From NCBI RefSeq assembly GCF_000319305.2, contig NZ_AMWJ02000001.1, forward strand, positions 124,001 to 188,000: DNA of 64,000 nucleotides, read 5' to 3'. Position numbers and translations under genes: made by a program. Below, piece after piece: positions 1 to 11,967 of this stretch (position 1 is the first letter of the stretch; every line of letters starts with the position of its first letter). The stretch is from Pseudomonas bharatica CSV86 (lineage in GTDB: Bacteria > Pseudomonadota > Gammaproteobacteria > Pseudomonadales > Pseudomonadaceae). The notes below the pieces were generated by a model. The model was not told the DNA's origin. It saw nothing but the letters and a program-made list of their open reading frames with translations, and searched no databases.

Positions 1-1502
1 TTCACGTCGCCGCTGGCACTGTACACGTTGGAGGTTGCGTATACCGGCACGTCACCTGCGTACTGGAAATTGAGGGTCGGCTTGATCTGCTGGGCCTGCT
101 GCGGAGTCGAGGCGAGGAAGATGAAGTCGATGTCCTGGCGACGCGATGGCTGTGCCGAGACATTGCCGCCCACGGTGCTTTGCAGGCTCTTGGCGCGGCC
201 TTCGCTCTGGCGTAGCTGGAACAGGTCGGCGATCTGCTGGGCCAGCGCCACCGGCTGGGCCACGCGCTCGGCGGCGAGCAGGGTGCCGCCCTTGGCTTCC
301 CAATCCTGGCGGAAGGCATTGAGCACGCGATCGCCCCATTCGCCACTCGGCACCAGTGCTACGGCACGGCGCATGCCGTCGGCGTAGGCGCGGCGGGACA
401 CCTCGCGGGCTTCGTCTTCGGCGGCGAGGCCGAACTGGAACAGTTGCGGCGGGGTGTTCTGACCGGCGTCGCTGTAGTTCAGGGCGAGGGTAGTGATCGG
501 CAGTTGCGGGTAGGTGGCGAGTTGCTTGACCAGCGGTTTTTCCAGCGGTCCGACCACCAGTTGCACGCCGGCGGCCTGGGCCTGGCGGTAGAAATCGTCG
601 AGGGAGGTCAGGCGCGAGCTGTCGAAGACCTGGATGGCCGGAGGATTCTGGCCCGCCTGCTGGGCCTGGAAGTGCGCAGCCATGAAGCCGTCGCGCAGGG
701 CGCGGGCAACGCCGGCGAGTTGGCCTTCCTGCGGCAGCAGCAATGCGATCTTGCTCAGTGGCTGGCTGGTCAGGCTTTTCAGTTTCACCAGGGGCGTGGG
801 CAATTGCAGGGCGGCCGGGTGGTTGGGGTTTTGCGCTTTCCAGGTGTCGATGGCGGCCTGTTGCTGCTCCAGGGTGCCGGCGCTCTTCACGGCCAGGGCC
901 AGGCTGGTCCAGCCGCCAAGGGTGTCGCTCGCGCCGGTTTGCAGTTGCTCGGCAGGCAGGGCGGCCACCAGGCTCCAGATCGCATCGTTGTTTGCCGTGG
1001 CGGCGTCGCCGTTCAGCAGCGGTGCCAGTGCGATGCGCTCCTTGGCGGCGGCGAGGGGCTGCCCGTCCGCTTCGAACGCGGCAGCGTGGGCACTGCGGGT
1101 GCGGGCCTGCAGGTCGGCCGGCAGTTCGTTCAGGTGTGCCAGGCTCGGATGACTGAGGGCGGTCAGCGCTGCTTTCGGCTGGTTACGGCTTAGCGCCAGC
1201 TCGGCGGAGAGCGTACTGGCGAAGACCTGTTGGGCCGGTTTCAGGGTATCCAGCTGGACTTGCTCGAGGATGCGTGCGGCACGTGCGTTGTCTTTCTGCC
1301 GGTAGGCCAGGTCGGCAGCGCTCAGGCGCAGCAGGGCGGCCTTTTCCGGCGTCTTGCTGTTGGCAGCCTGGTCGAGCAGTTGCTCGATGCTGGCGTCCGG
1401 GGTGCGTGGCAATTCGCCCAGGCTGGACGAAGGCGAACTGGCACAGGCTGCCAGCAGGGCGGCGAGGCAGAGGGCTGAGAGTAGCCGCAGGCATGCGATC
1501 AT
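1..1502 (-). CDS. lpoA: LpoA-like penicillin-binding protein activator, outer-membrane lipoprotein (3' end outside window)
   Basis: Open from its ATG at 1502 down to the window edge, about 500 codons, so the C-terminus is missing. The N-terminus is a lipoprotein signal with a hydrophobic stretch and an LAAC lipobox (Cys20). A helical TPR-like part (LRLSAADLAYRQKDNARAAR) follows, then a periplasmic-binding-protein-like domain with stretches such as KIALLLPQEGQLAGVARALRDG and VVGPLEKPLV. This order is that of LpoA, which reaches from the outer membrane to stimulate a class A peptidoglycan synthase. It is transcribed divergently from rsmI, the usual arrangement in gamma-proteobacteria. Identity is by recognition of family motifs and context. 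Confidence 0.9.
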   Translation of the reverse strand, partial: MIACLRLLSALCLAALLAACASSPSSSLGELPRTPDASIEQLLDQAANSKTPEKAALLRLSAADLAYRQKDNARAARILEQVQLDTLKPAQQVFASTLSAELALSRNQPKAALTALSHPSLAHLNELPADLQARTRSAHAAAFEADGQPLAAAKERIALAPLLNGDAATANNDAIWSLVAALPAEQLQTGASDTLGGWTSLALAVKSAGTLEQQQAAIDTWKAQNPNHPAALQLPTPLVKLKSLTSQPLSKIALLLPQEGQLAGVARALRDGFMAAHFQAQQAGQNPPAIQVFDSSRLTSLDDFYRQAQAAGVQLVVGPLEKPLVKQLATYPQLPITTLALNYSDAGQNTPPQLFQFGLAAEDEAREVSRRAYADGMRRAVALVPSGEWGDRVLNAFRQDWEAKGGTLLAAERVAQPVALAQQIADLFQLRQSEGRAKSLQSTVGGNVSAQPSRRQDIDFIFLASTPQQAQQIKPTLNFQYAGDVPVYATSNVYSASGDV

Positions 1503-1678
1503 GTACGGGTCCTGTTACTCGATCAAATTAACCTGCGATTGTACCCAAGCACTGGCCGTGGCGCGATCTTGCTGGCGTGAAACCTTCGATTCAGGTCGCA
1601 GTACAAGGCTTCGGTGGGGAATTGCGACCGGCTCTCGCGCTACAATGGCGGCTTCAATCCAGAAAACAGGTGTTTGTT

Positions 1679-2553
1679 GTGAGCGATGTTCCAGGTGCTT
1701 CCAATCCCGCTGCCGGGACCCTTTACGTCGTGGCCACCCCATCGGCAACCTGGATGACATCAGTGCCCGGGCCTTGAAGATCCTTGGTGATGTCGCTTTG
1801 ATCGCGGCCGAGGACACTCGCCACTCGGTGCGGTTGCTGCAACATTTCGGCATCAATACGCCCCTGGCGCCCTGTCACGAACACAATGAGCGCGATGAGG
1901 GCAACCGTTTCGTCACCCGTCTGCTGGCCGGGGAAAACGTTGCGTTGATTTCCGATGCGGGGACGCCGTTGATTTCCGACCCTGGCTATCACCTGGTGCG
2001 CCAGGCGCGTGCGGCTGGCATAAGTGTCGTGCCAGTGCCAGGGGCCTGCGCACTGATTGCTGCACTGTCGGCTGCGGGGTTGCCTTCCGACCGGTTCATC
2101 TTCGAAGGTTTTCTGCCTGCCAAGGCCGTTGGGCGTCAGGGGCGTCTGAATCTGCTGAAGGAAGAACCGCGTACCTTGATCTTCTATGAGGCTCCGCATC
2201 GCATTCTCGAATGCCTGCAGGATATGGAAGCGATCTTTGGCGGCGAGCGTCCGGCAGTGCTCGGGCGCGAGCTGACCAAGACCTTTGAAACCCTGAAAGG
2301 CCTGCCCTTGGCGCAATTGCGCGAGTTCGTCGAAAACGACAGCAATCAGCAACGGGGTGAATGTGTGGTGCTGGTGGCAGGCTGGACCGCGCCGGAAGAT
2401 GAACAGGCGGTAAGCGGGGAAGTCTTGCGCATCCTGGATTTATTGCTGGCGGAAATGCCGCTCAAGCGCGCGGCGGCGTTGGCTGCGGAAATTACCGGGG
2501 TAAGGAAGAATGTTTTGTATCAAGTGGCTCTGGAAAAACAGAAAAATAAATGA
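1679..2553 (+). CDS. rsmI: 16S rRNA (cytidine-1402-2'-O)-methyltransferase RsmI, with a -1 frameshift in this sequence
   Basis: RsmI 2'-O-methylates C1402 of 16S rRNA. Reading starts best at GTG 1679 (MSDVPGASNPAAG), with an ACAGG purine patch upstream, and runs to VVATP. The frame then breaks at the C run 1737-1740, and the rest (IGNLDDISARALKIL, LISDAGTPLISDPG, GLPSDRFIFEGF) continues one frame over to 2553. Adding one C restores an uninterrupted 291-residue protein, the normal family length. The tetrapyrrole-methylase fold is clear from the VVATPIGNLDD, EDTR and DAGTP motifs. The lesion is either a sequencing slip or a real pseudogene; the rest of the gene is well conserved, which favours a slip. 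Confidence 0.92.
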
Positions 2554-2620
2554 TGTCACATTGATATTATCTGTTTTGTCACTTGTTCTCCGGGGCCGCT
2601 GCCGTTAATCTTTGCGGCGG

Positions 2621-2977
2621 AGAGTCGATTGGACAGTCGCTGCCTGATTTTGTTCCGCAAAAGCAGGGGAGGAAAGTCCGGGCTCCATAGGGCAGAGTGC
2701 CAGGTAACGCCTGGGGGCGCGAGCCTACGGAAAGTGCCACAGAAAACAACCGCCTAAGCACCTCGGTGCCGGTAAGGGTGAAAAGGTGCGGTAAGAGCGC
2801 ACCGCACGACTGGTAACAGTTCGTGGCTAGGCAAACCCCACTCGGAGCAAGACCAAATAGGGTTCCACATGGCGCGGCCCGCGTTGGAACCGGGTAGGTT
2901 GCTAAAGGCGTCCAGTGATGGCCGTCGTAGAGGAATGACTGTCCTCGACAGAACCCGGCTTACAGATCGACTCTCCA
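2621..2977 (+). ncRNA. rnpB: RNase P RNA (class A)
   Basis: This is the catalytic RNA that matures tRNA 5' ends. The 5' segment AGAGTCGAT pairs with the 3' segment ATCGACTCT to form helix P1. The hallmark GAGGAAAGTCCGGGCTC block follows the start, and the distal conserved core (AGAACCCGGCTTACAG) precedes the end. The roughly 357-nt length fits the gamma-proteobacterial form. It lies between rsmI and the mra promoter, as in other pseudomonads. The ends are set from the P1 pairing and could be off by a few bases. Confidence 0.96.
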
Positions 2978-3061
2978 CTCCTTCCTTTCTTTCTGCTTGA
3001 TTCGATAGCAGAAGCCGCTTCGGTAATATCAAAAAAGTCTTACTCTTAATAAATTACTTTA

Positions 3062-3098
3062 ACTTCGCGCTCTATTCGTCTGAGCGAAGTCGCTTTTC
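3062..3098 (+). terminator. Possible terminator behind rnpB
   Basis: ACTTCGCGCTC at 3062-3072 can pair with GAGCGAAGT at 3082-3090, followed by CGCTTTT. The hairpin is moderate and the T-run is short. It sits in the otherwise featureless AT-richer stretch (2978-3186) between rnpB and the mra promoter. Confidence 0.4.
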
Positions 3099-3186
3099 CC
3101 TTCCGAAAATCCCCTCCAAGTAGCCTGATGTCTGCCCTTGTTACGCTAAATCTCCGATCTGTAAGGGTTTTCCTTATATGCGCGCC

Positions 3187-3216
3187 TTGACGGTGCGGTG
3201 GGCGGATTCCTATAGT
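3187..3216 (+). promoter_or_regulatory. mra (dcw cluster) sigma-70 promoter
   Basis: TTGACG at 3187-3192 and TATAGT at 3211-3216 are separated by 18 bases, a good sigma-70 match just upstream of mraZ. The predicted start of transcription falls at about 3223, on the first MraZ-type repeat. It is the only convincing promoter in front of the tightly packed cluster. Confidence 0.7.
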
Positions 3217-3222
3217 GTGCGC

Positions 3223-3249
3223 AAGTGGCAGAAAGTGGCATGAAGTGGG
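3223..3249 (+). promoter_or_regulatory. MraZ operator: three direct repeats with 10-bp period
   Basis: AAGTGG occurs at 3223-3228, 3233-3238 and 3243-3248, exactly 10 bp apart, so all three face the same side of the helix. MraZ proteins are known to bind short GTGG/TGGG-type direct repeats with this spacing upstream of their own operons. The position directly after the -10 box suits autorepression. Confidence 0.75.
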
Positions 3250-3290
3250 TTTTCAGACACAAAAAAGCTAACATTTAGGGAAGCGCAGCC

Positions 3291-3746
3291 GTGTTCCGCG
3301 GAGCAAACGCAATCAATCTCGACGCCAAGGGCCGTCTCGCCATGCCGAGCCGGTACCGTGACGAGCTTGATTCACGTAGCTCGGGGCAATTGATCGTGAC
3401 GATCGACGCTGTGGATCCCTGCTTATGCGTATACCCGCTGGACGAGTGGGAACTGATCGAAGCGAAATTGCGCGCCTTGCCGTCGTTGCGTGAAGAGAAC
3501 CGCCGCCTGCAGCGCTTGCTGATAGGTAATGCAGTGGATCTCGAACTCGATGGCAGTGGGCGTTTTCTGGTTCCGCCGCGTTTGCGCGAATACGCGAAGC
3601 TCGACAAGCGCGCGATGCTGGTGGGTCAACTGAACAAATTCCAACTGTGGGACGAGGATGCCTGGAACGCTGTTTCTGCAGCGGATCTGGCAGCCATTCA
3701 ACAACCGGGTGCCATGCCCGATGAACTGCGTGATCTGATCCTGTGA
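3291..3746 (+). CDS. mraZ: Transcriptional regulator MraZ
   Basis: This 151-residue protein starts at GTG 3291. It has two SpoVT/AbrB-like (MraZ) half domains; the first holds [24 protein letters not shown] and the second [17 protein letters not shown]. Each carries the DxKGR/GxGRFLxPxRhR pattern. MraZ forms a ring and represses the dcw operon by binding repeats upstream of its own gene, and such repeats are present at 3223-3249. Its TGA overlaps the GTG of rsmH by 4 nt. Confidence 0.97.
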   Translation: MFRGANAINLDAKGRLAMPSRYRDELDSRSSGQLIVTIDAVDPCLCVYPLDEWELIEAKLRALPSLREENRRLQRLLIGNAVDLELDGSGRFLVPPRLREYAKLDKRAMLVGQLNKFQLWDEDAWNAVSAADLAAIQQPGAMPDELRDLIL

Positions 3747-4686
3747 CTATCGATAGCGGCTTTAACCACATCACCGTACTTCTGGACGAAGCCGTCGAGG
3801 CTCTGTCCGTGCGCGCGGATGGCTGCTATCTGGATGGCACGTTCGGTCGCGGCGGGCACAGCCGACTCATACTGCAAAAGCTTGGACCGGATGGCCGCCT
3901 CCTGGGGTTCGACAAGGATCCTCAAGCGATTGCCACCGGGCAAGCGCTGGCGGCCGAAGACGGCCGCTTTGTCATTGTGCAGCGCAGTTTTGCCGAGCTG
4001 GGTTCCGAAGTGGCCGAGCGCGGGCTGGCCGGCAAGGTCAGCGGCGTGCTGTTCGACCTCGGCGTGTCCTCGCCGCAGCTGGACGACCCTGAGCGCGGCT
4101 TCAGCTTCCTCAATGACGGCCCGCTGGACATGCGCATGGATCCGTCCCGTGGTGTCAGCGCCGCCGAATTCATCGCGACGGCTCCCGAGGAGGAGATCGC
4201 CCGCGTATTCAAGGAGTATGGCGAAGAGCGCTTCGCCAAGCGCATGGCCCGTGCCGTGGTCCTGCGCCGCGAGGAGCAGCCGTTCACTCGAACCTCCGAT
4301 CTGGCCGAAGTGCTCAAGGTCGCCAACCCTGCCTGGGAAAAAGGCAAGAACCCGGCGACCCGTGCATTCCAGGGCCTGCGCATCCATGTCAACAACGAAC
4401 TGGGCGACCTCGAGGCTGGCCTCGACGCGGCCCTGGATGCGCTGGAAGTCGGTGGTCGCCTGGCGGTGATCAGCTTCCATTCCCTCGAAGACCGCATCGT
4501 CAAGCTCTTCATGCGCAAGCTGGCCAAGGGCGAGCAGGACAACCTGCCGCGCAACCTGCCAGTACAGCACAAGCCATTCGAGCCGAAGATCAAGCTGATC
4601 GGCAAGGCGCAGTTCGCGTCCGATGCCGAACTCAAGGCCAACCCGCGGTCGCGCAGCGCGGTCATGCGTGTGGCGGAGAAGCTTCG

Positions 4687-4690
<4 letters not shown>
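3743..4690 (+). CDS. rsmH: 16S rRNA (cytosine-1402-N4)-methyltransferase RsmH
   Basis: RsmH (MraW) N4-methylates C1402 of 16S rRNA, the same nucleotide whose ribose RsmI modifies. The GTG start at 3743 overlaps the mraZ stop. The 315-residue length is normal. Visible motifs are the substrate-site [13 protein letters not shown], the SAM-binding [30 protein letters not shown] and the C-terminal [13 protein letters not shown]. It overlaps ftsL by 4 nt, so translation is probably coupled. Confidence 0.97.
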
Positions 4691-6709
<2,019 letters not shown>

Positions 6710-6710
<1 letters not shown>

Positions 6711-8173
6711 TGACGATGCCATTGAGTAAACTGTTCGCCAATGCCAGTAGCGATCCGCTGATTCGCGAACTGACCCTGGACAGCCGCAATGTCCGCCCCG
6801 GCGACTTGTTCCTGGCTGTGCCGGGTGCCAAGGTCGATGGCCGCGACCATATTGCCGATGCGCTCAAGCGCGGCGCGGCGGCAGTTGCCTATGAAGTGCA
6901 GGGTGCCAAGGTATTGCCGATCACCGATGCGCCGTTGATTCCGGTCAAGGGGCTGGTCGCGCAGTTGTCGGATATCGCCGGACGTTTCTATGGCGAGCCT
7001 AGCCGTCTGCTCGAACTGGTAGGCGTTACCGGCACCAACGGCAAGACCAGTGTGACCCAACTGGTCGCCCAGGCCCTCGACCTGCTGGGCCAGCGTTGCG
7101 GCCTGATCGGCACCCTCGGTACCGGCTTCTACGGTGCGCTGCAAAGCGGCCGCCTGACCACGCCCGATCCGCTCGCCGTGCAATCGACCCTTAACGACCT
7201 GAAAAAGGCCGGCGCGCGGGCCGTGGCCATGGAAGTGTCGTCCCATGCGCTGGAGCAAGGGCGGGTCGCCGCACTGGCCTTCGATATCGTGGTGATGACC
7301 AACCTGTCCCGCGACCATCTCGATTATCACGGCAGCATGGAAGCCTACAAGGCAGCCAAGGCGAAGCTGTTCGCCTGGCCGAACCTGCGTTGCCGGGTGG
7401 TCAATCTGGATGACGATTTCGGTCGCGAACTGGCCGCCGAAGCGCGCGAGTCGCGGCTGATCAGCTACAGCCTGAAAGACCCGGCAGCCACCCTTTATTG
7501 CCGCGAAGCCAGCTTCGACGATGATGGCGTGCGCGCCGTGTTGGTAACGCCGCAAGGCGAGCACATGCTGCGCAGCCGTCTGCTCGGTCGCTTCAACCTG
7601 AGCAATATGCTGGCGGCGGTCGGCACCCTGTTGGCGATGGATCATCCGCTGGATGAAATTCTGAAGGTCACCGCGGAGCTCGAAGGCCCTGTCGGCCGTA
7701 TGCAGCGCCTCGGCGGCGGCAGCAAGCCGTTGGTGGTGGTCGATTATGCCCACACCCCGGATGCCCTGGAAAAGGTCCTCGAAGCCCTGCGCCCGCATGC
7801 CCGTGGCCAGTTGACCTGTCTGTTCGGCTGCGGCGGTGACCGTGATCGCGGCAAGCGCCCACTGATGGCGGAACTGGCCGAACGCCTGGCCGATCAGGTG
7901 GTGGTCACCGACGACAACCCGCGTAGCGAAGATCCTCAGGCCATCTTCGACGATATTCGTCCTGGCTTCTCCAAGGCGGATGCCGCGGAGTTCATCGCCG
8001 GCCGTGGTGAGGCGATCGCTCGTGTGATCGCCGCTGCCGGCGTCGACGACGTCATCGTCCTGGCTGGCAAAGGCCACGAGGACTACCAGGAAATCAACGG
8101 CAAACGTCACGATTTTTCCGATCTTGTTGAAGCCGAAAAGGCGCTTGCAGTCTGGGAGGCCTCTCATGCTTGA
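6710..8173 (+). CDS. murE: UDP-MurNAc-L-Ala-D-Glu:meso-DAP ligase MurE
   Basis: MurE adds meso-diaminopimelate to the muropeptide precursor in the cytoplasm. The Mur-ligase ATP loop is GVTGTNGKTSVTQ. A DNPR motif (VVTDDNPRSEDP) marks the meso-DAP-adding type rather than the lysine type. The product is 487 residues. ATG 6710 overlaps the ftsI stop (TGATG) and is preceded by GGAGGGCG; ATG 6716 is a possible alternative. It overlaps murF by 8 nt. Confidence 0.97.
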
Positions 8174-9533
8174 ACCCCTGTCCCTGAGCCAGTTGACCGA
8201 ACCGTTGCAAGGGCGCCTGCTGGGCGCCGATGCGCGTTTCGACGGGGTCAGCATCGACAGCCGCAAGATCGCGCCGGGGCAATTGTTCATCGCTTTGGCC
8301 GGGCCGCGTTTCGACGGCCACGACTACCTCGACGAAGTAGCGGCCAAGGGCGCCGTTGCGGCGCTGGTGGAGCGTGAGGTTCCGGGTTCCAGCCTGCCGC
8401 AACTGCTGGTGGCGGATACCCGTCTGGCCCTGGGGCGGCTCGGCGCGCTGAATCGTCGCGCCTTCAAGCATCCGGTAGCAGCGATCACCGGCTCCAGCGG
8501 CAAGACCACGGTCAAGGAAATGCTTGCCAGCATCCTTGGTACCCGGGGCCCGGTGCTGATGACCCGGGGCAACCTGAACAACGATCTCGGCGCCCCCTTG
8601 ACCCTGCTCGAGCTCGGCCCTGAACACAGCGCCGCCGTCATCGAGCTGGGCGCCAACCACGTTGGCGAGATTCGCTACACCGTCGGCCTGACCCGGCCTC
8701 AGGTGGTGCTGATCAACAACGCGGGCACGGCTCATGTCGGCGAGTTCGGCGGGCCGGAGAAGATTGTCGAAGCCAAGGGCGAGATCCTCGAAGGATTGGA
8801 GGAGGGTGGTGTCGCGGTATTGAACCTGGACGACAAGGCCTTTGGCATATGGAAACAGCGCGCCGGGAAACACGCCGTGCTGACCTTCGCCCTGACCAGC
8901 AGCGCCGCCGACTTCTACGCCAGCGATATTGCCCAGGATGAACGCGGTTGCCCGTCGTTCATCCTGCACGCGCCGCAAGGCCAGGTGGCGATCCAGCTCA
9001 ACCTGCTGGGCACCCACAACATCGCCAACGCCCTGGCCGCCGCCGCTGCCGCGCAGAGCTTCGGTGTCGCGCTGGAGGGCATCGCCGAGGGCCTGAACAC
9101 CGTGCAACCGGTCAAGGGCCGCGGCGTCGCGCAGGTCGCGCCCAGCGGCATCCGCGTGATCGACGACACCTACAACGCAAACCCGACCTCCGTGTGCGCG
9201 GCCATTGATATACTCGCCGGCTTTTCCGGTCGCACCGTCCTGGTGCTCGGGGATATCGGTGAGTTGGGCCAGTGGGCCGAAGAGGGCCACCGCGAGGTCG
9301 GGGACTACGCCAGGGGCAAGGTTTCGGCGCTGTATGCCGTAGGTCCGATGATGGCCCATGCGGTCAAGGCCTTTGGCCAGAATGCCCGCCATTTCACCAA
9401 TCAAGCTGACCTGATCGCTGCCGTTCGCGGCGAGCAGGCCGTCAACACCACTATTTTGATCAAGGGTTCGCGCAGCGCTGCGATGGAAAACGTCGTGGCG
9501 GCCCTGTGCGATTCCAGCGGGGAGAAACATTAA
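8166..9533 (+). CDS. murF: UDP-MurNAc-tripeptide:D-Ala-D-Ala ligase MurF
   Basis: MurF attaches the D-Ala-D-Ala dipeptide made by DdlB, completing the UDP-MurNAc-pentapeptide. The product is 455 residues from ATG 8166. The ATP loop is [15 protein letters not shown]; further family stretches are [23 protein letters not shown] and the C-terminal [13 protein letters not shown]. The start lies inside murE, and the stop overlaps the mraY ATG by one base (TAATG). Confidence 0.97.
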   Translation: MLEPLSLSQLTEPLQGRLLGADARFDGVSIDSRKIAPGQLFIALAGPRFDGHDYLDEVAAKGAVAALVEREVPGSSLPQLLVADTRLALGRLGALNRRAFKHPVAAITGSSGKTTVKEMLASILGTRGPVLMTRGNLNNDLGAPLTLLELGPEHSAAVIELGANHVGEIRYTVGLTRPQVVLINNAGTAHVGEFGGPEKIVEAKGEILEGLEEGGVAVLNLDDKAFGIWKQRAGKHAVLTFALTSSAADFYASDIAQDERGCPSFILHAPQGQVAIQLNLLGTHNIANALAAAAAAQSFGVALEGIAEGLNTVQPVKGRGVAQVAPSGIRVIDDTYNANPTSVCAAIDILAGFSGRTVLVLGDIGELGQWAEEGHREVGDYARGKVSALYAVGPMMAHAVKAFGQNARHFTNQADLIAAVRGEQAVNTTILIKGSRSAAMENVVAALCDSSGEKH

Positions 9534-10615
9534 TGCTGCTGCTGTTGGCCGAGTATCTGCAACAGTTCTACAAGGGCTTCGCGGTCTTCCAGTACCTGAC
9601 CCTGCGCGGGATCCTGGGCGTACTGACCGCGTTGTCGCTGGCCCTGTGGCTGGGCCCGTGGATGATCCGTACCCTGCAGATCCGCCAGATCGGCCAGGCC
9701 GTGCGTAACGACGGCCCGCAATCGCACCTGTCCAAGTCCGGTACCCCGACCATGGGCGGGGCGCTGATCCTTTCCGCCATCGGCGTGAGCACCCTGCTCT
9801 GGGCCGACCTGAGCAACCGTTACGTGTGGGTGGTGCTGATCGTCACCATGCTGTTCGGCGCCATCGGCTGGGTCGACGACTACCGCAAGGTGATCGAGAA
9901 GAACTCCCGCGGCCTGCCGAGCCGCTGGAAATATTTCTGGCAGTCGGTATTCGGCCTGGGCGCGGCGATCTTCCTTTATATGACCGCACCGACCAGCGTC
10001 GAAACCACCCTGATCGTGCCGATGCTGAAGGACGTCACCATTCCCCTGGGCGTCGGTTTCGTCGTGCTGACCTATTTCGTCATCGTCGGCTCGAGCAACG
10101 CGGTCAACCTGACCGACGGCCTCGATGGCCTGGCGATCCTGCCGACCGTGCTGGTAGGCGGTGCCCTGGGCATCTTCTGCTACCTGTCGGGCAACGTGAA
10201 ATTCGCCGAATACCTGCTGATTCCCTACGTTCCGGGCGCAGGCGAGCTGATCGTGTTCTGCGGCGCGCTGATCGGCGCCGGCCTCGGTTTCCTCTGGTTC
10301 AACACCTATCCGGCCCAGGTCTTCATGGGCGACGTCGGCGCCCTGGCACTGGGCGCAGCGCTGGGCACCATCGCCGTGATCGTTCGCCAGGAAATCGTCC
10401 TGTTCATCATGGGCGGCGTGTTCGTCATGGAGACCCTGTCGGTGGTCATCCAGGTCGCGTCGTTCAAGCTGACCGGCAAGCGCGTATTCCGCATGGCGCC
10501 GATCCATCACCACTTTGAACTCAAGGGCTGGCCAGAGCCGCGCGTGATCGTCCGCTTCTGGATCATCACCGTGATTCTCGTGTTGATCGGCCTGGCAACC
10601 CTGAAACTGAGGTAG
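9533..10615 (+). CDS. mraY: Phospho-MurNAc-pentapeptide transferase MraY
   Basis: MraY transfers phospho-MurNAc-pentapeptide to undecaprenyl phosphate in the inner membrane and makes lipid I. The 360-residue polytopic protein starts at ATG 9533. Family signatures are [14 protein letters not shown], the acidic WVDDYRKV loop, [25 protein letters not shown] and [13 protein letters not shown], together holding the catalytic Asp and His residues. About ten membrane helices are expected. Confidence 0.98.
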   Translation: MLLLLAEYLQQFYKGFAVFQYLTLRGILGVLTALSLALWLGPWMIRTLQIRQIGQAVRNDGPQSHLSKSGTPTMGGALILSAIGVSTLLWADLSNRYVWVVLIVTMLFGAIGWVDDYRKVIEKNSRGLPSRWKYFWQSVFGLGAAIFLYMTAPTSVETTLIVPMLKDVTIPLGVGFVVLTYFVIVGSSNAVNLTDGLDGLAILPTVLVGGALGIFCYLSGNVKFAEYLLIPYVPGAGELIVFCGALIGAGLGFLWFNTYPAQVFMGDVGALALGAALGTIAVIVRQEIVLFIMGGVFVMETLSVVIQVASFKLTGKRVFRMAPIHHHFELKGWPEPRVIVRFWIITVILVLIGLATLKLR

Positions 10616-10620
10616 AACGC

Positions 10621-11967
10621 GTGTCCTTGATCGCAACTGACCACTTCCGCATCGTTGTCGGCCTCGGCAAGAGCGGCATGTCCCTGGTTCGCTTCCTGGC
10701 GAACCGGGGCATTGCGTTTGCGGTCGCCGACACGCGCGAGAACCCGCCGGAGCTGGCGACCCTGCGTCGCGACTATCCGCAGGTCGAAGTGCGTTGCGGT
10801 GAGCTGGACGTGGACTTCCTCTGCCGCGCCGACGAGTTGTACGTGAGCCCCGGGCTGGCCCTGGCCACCCCGGCCCTGCAGCAGGCTGCCGCCCGTGGCG
10901 TCAAGCTCTCCGGCGATATCGAGCTGTTCGCGCGTAACGCGAAGGCGCCAATCGTGGCCATCAGCGGTTCCAACGCCAAGAGCACCGTGACCACCCTGGT
11001 CGGCGAGATGGCCGCAGCGGCGGGCAAGCGCGTGGCGGTGGGTGGCAATCTCGGCACTCCGGCCCTTGACCTGCTCGGTGACGACGTCGAGCTTTACGTG
11101 CTGGAGCTGTCGAGCTTCCAGCTGGAAACCACCGACCAGCTCAATGCCGAAGTGGCCACCGTGCTCAATGTCAGCGAAGACCACATGGACCGCTACAGCG
11201 GCCTGCCGGCCTACCACCTGGCCAAGCACCGGATCTTCCGTGGCGCCCGCCAGGTCGTGGTCAACCGTCAGGACGCCCTGAGCCGTCCGCTGCCGGTGGA
11301 AGGCCAGCCCTGCTGGACCTTCGGCCTGAACACGCCTGACTTCAAGGCCTTCGGCCTGCGCGAAGAAAACGGCGAGAAATACCTGGCCTTCGAATTCCGC
11401 AACCTGATGCCGGTTCGCGAACTGAAGATCCGCGGTGCGCACAACCAGTCCAACGCCCTTGCCGCGCTGGCCCTCGGGCATGCCGTCGGCCTGCCGTTCG
11501 AGGCCATGCTGGAAAGCCTGCGCAGCTTCGCCGGCCTGGCCCATCGTTGCCAGTGGGTCCGTGAGCTGAACGGCGTCAATTACTACGACGACTCCAAGGC
11601 CACCAACGTTGGCGCGGCGCTGGCCGCCATCGAAGGCCTGGGTGCCGATATCGACGGCAAGCTGGTACTGATCGCCGGTGGCGACGGCAAGGGCGCGGAC
11701 TTCTCCGCCCTGCGTGCTCCGGTCGGCGAACATTGCCGCGCGGTGGTCCTGCTCGGCCGCGATGCCGAACTGCTGGCCGAAGCCCTGGGCGACAGCGTGC
11801 CGCTGGTTCGGGTCAAGACCCTCGAGGACGCTGTGCAAAAAGCTGCCGAACTGGCCCGGTCCGGCGACGCCGTGCTGCTGTCCCCGGCTTGCGCCAGCCT
11901 CGACATGTTCAAGAACTTCGAGGAGCGTGGGCGCCTGTTCGCCCAGGCCGCAGGAGAACTGGCATGA
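10621..11967 (+). CDS. murD: UDP-MurNAc-L-Ala:D-Glu ligase MurD
   Basis: MurD adds D-glutamate to UDP-MurNAc-L-alanine. The 448-residue protein starts at GTG 10621. It has an N-terminal Rossmann-like domain (IVVGLGKSGMSLVRF), the central ATP loop AISGSNAKSTVTTL and the C-terminal YDDSKATNVGA motif. The AK where most Mur ligases have GK is usual for MurD. It overlaps the ftsW start by 4 nt. Confidence 0.97.
   Translation: MSLIATDHFRIVVGLGKSGMSLVRFLANRGIAFAVADTRENPPELATLRRDYPQVEVRCGELDVDFLCRADELYVSPGLALATPALQQAAARGVKLSGDIELFARNAKAPIVAISGSNAKSTVTTLVGEMAAAAGKRVAVGGNLGTPALDLLGDDVELYVLELSSFQLETTDQLNAEVATVLNVSEDHMDRYSGLPAYHLAKHRIFRGARQVVVNRQDALSRPLPVEGQPCWTFGLNTPDFKAFGLREENGEKYLAFEFRNLMPVRELKIRGAHNQSNALAALALGHAVGLPFEAMLESLRSFAGLAHRCQWVRELNGVNYYDDSKATNVGAALAAIEGLGADIDGKLVLIAGGDGKGADFSALRAPVGEHCRAVVLLGRDAELLAEALGDSVPLVRVKTLEDAVQKAAELARSGDAVLLSPACASLDMFKNFEERGRLFAQAAGELA

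Noticed and set aside
1622..1646. rsmI promoter with TTGCGA and TACAAT
   Set aside because: The TACAAT box is good but the spacer is only 13 bases, so the pair is not convincing.
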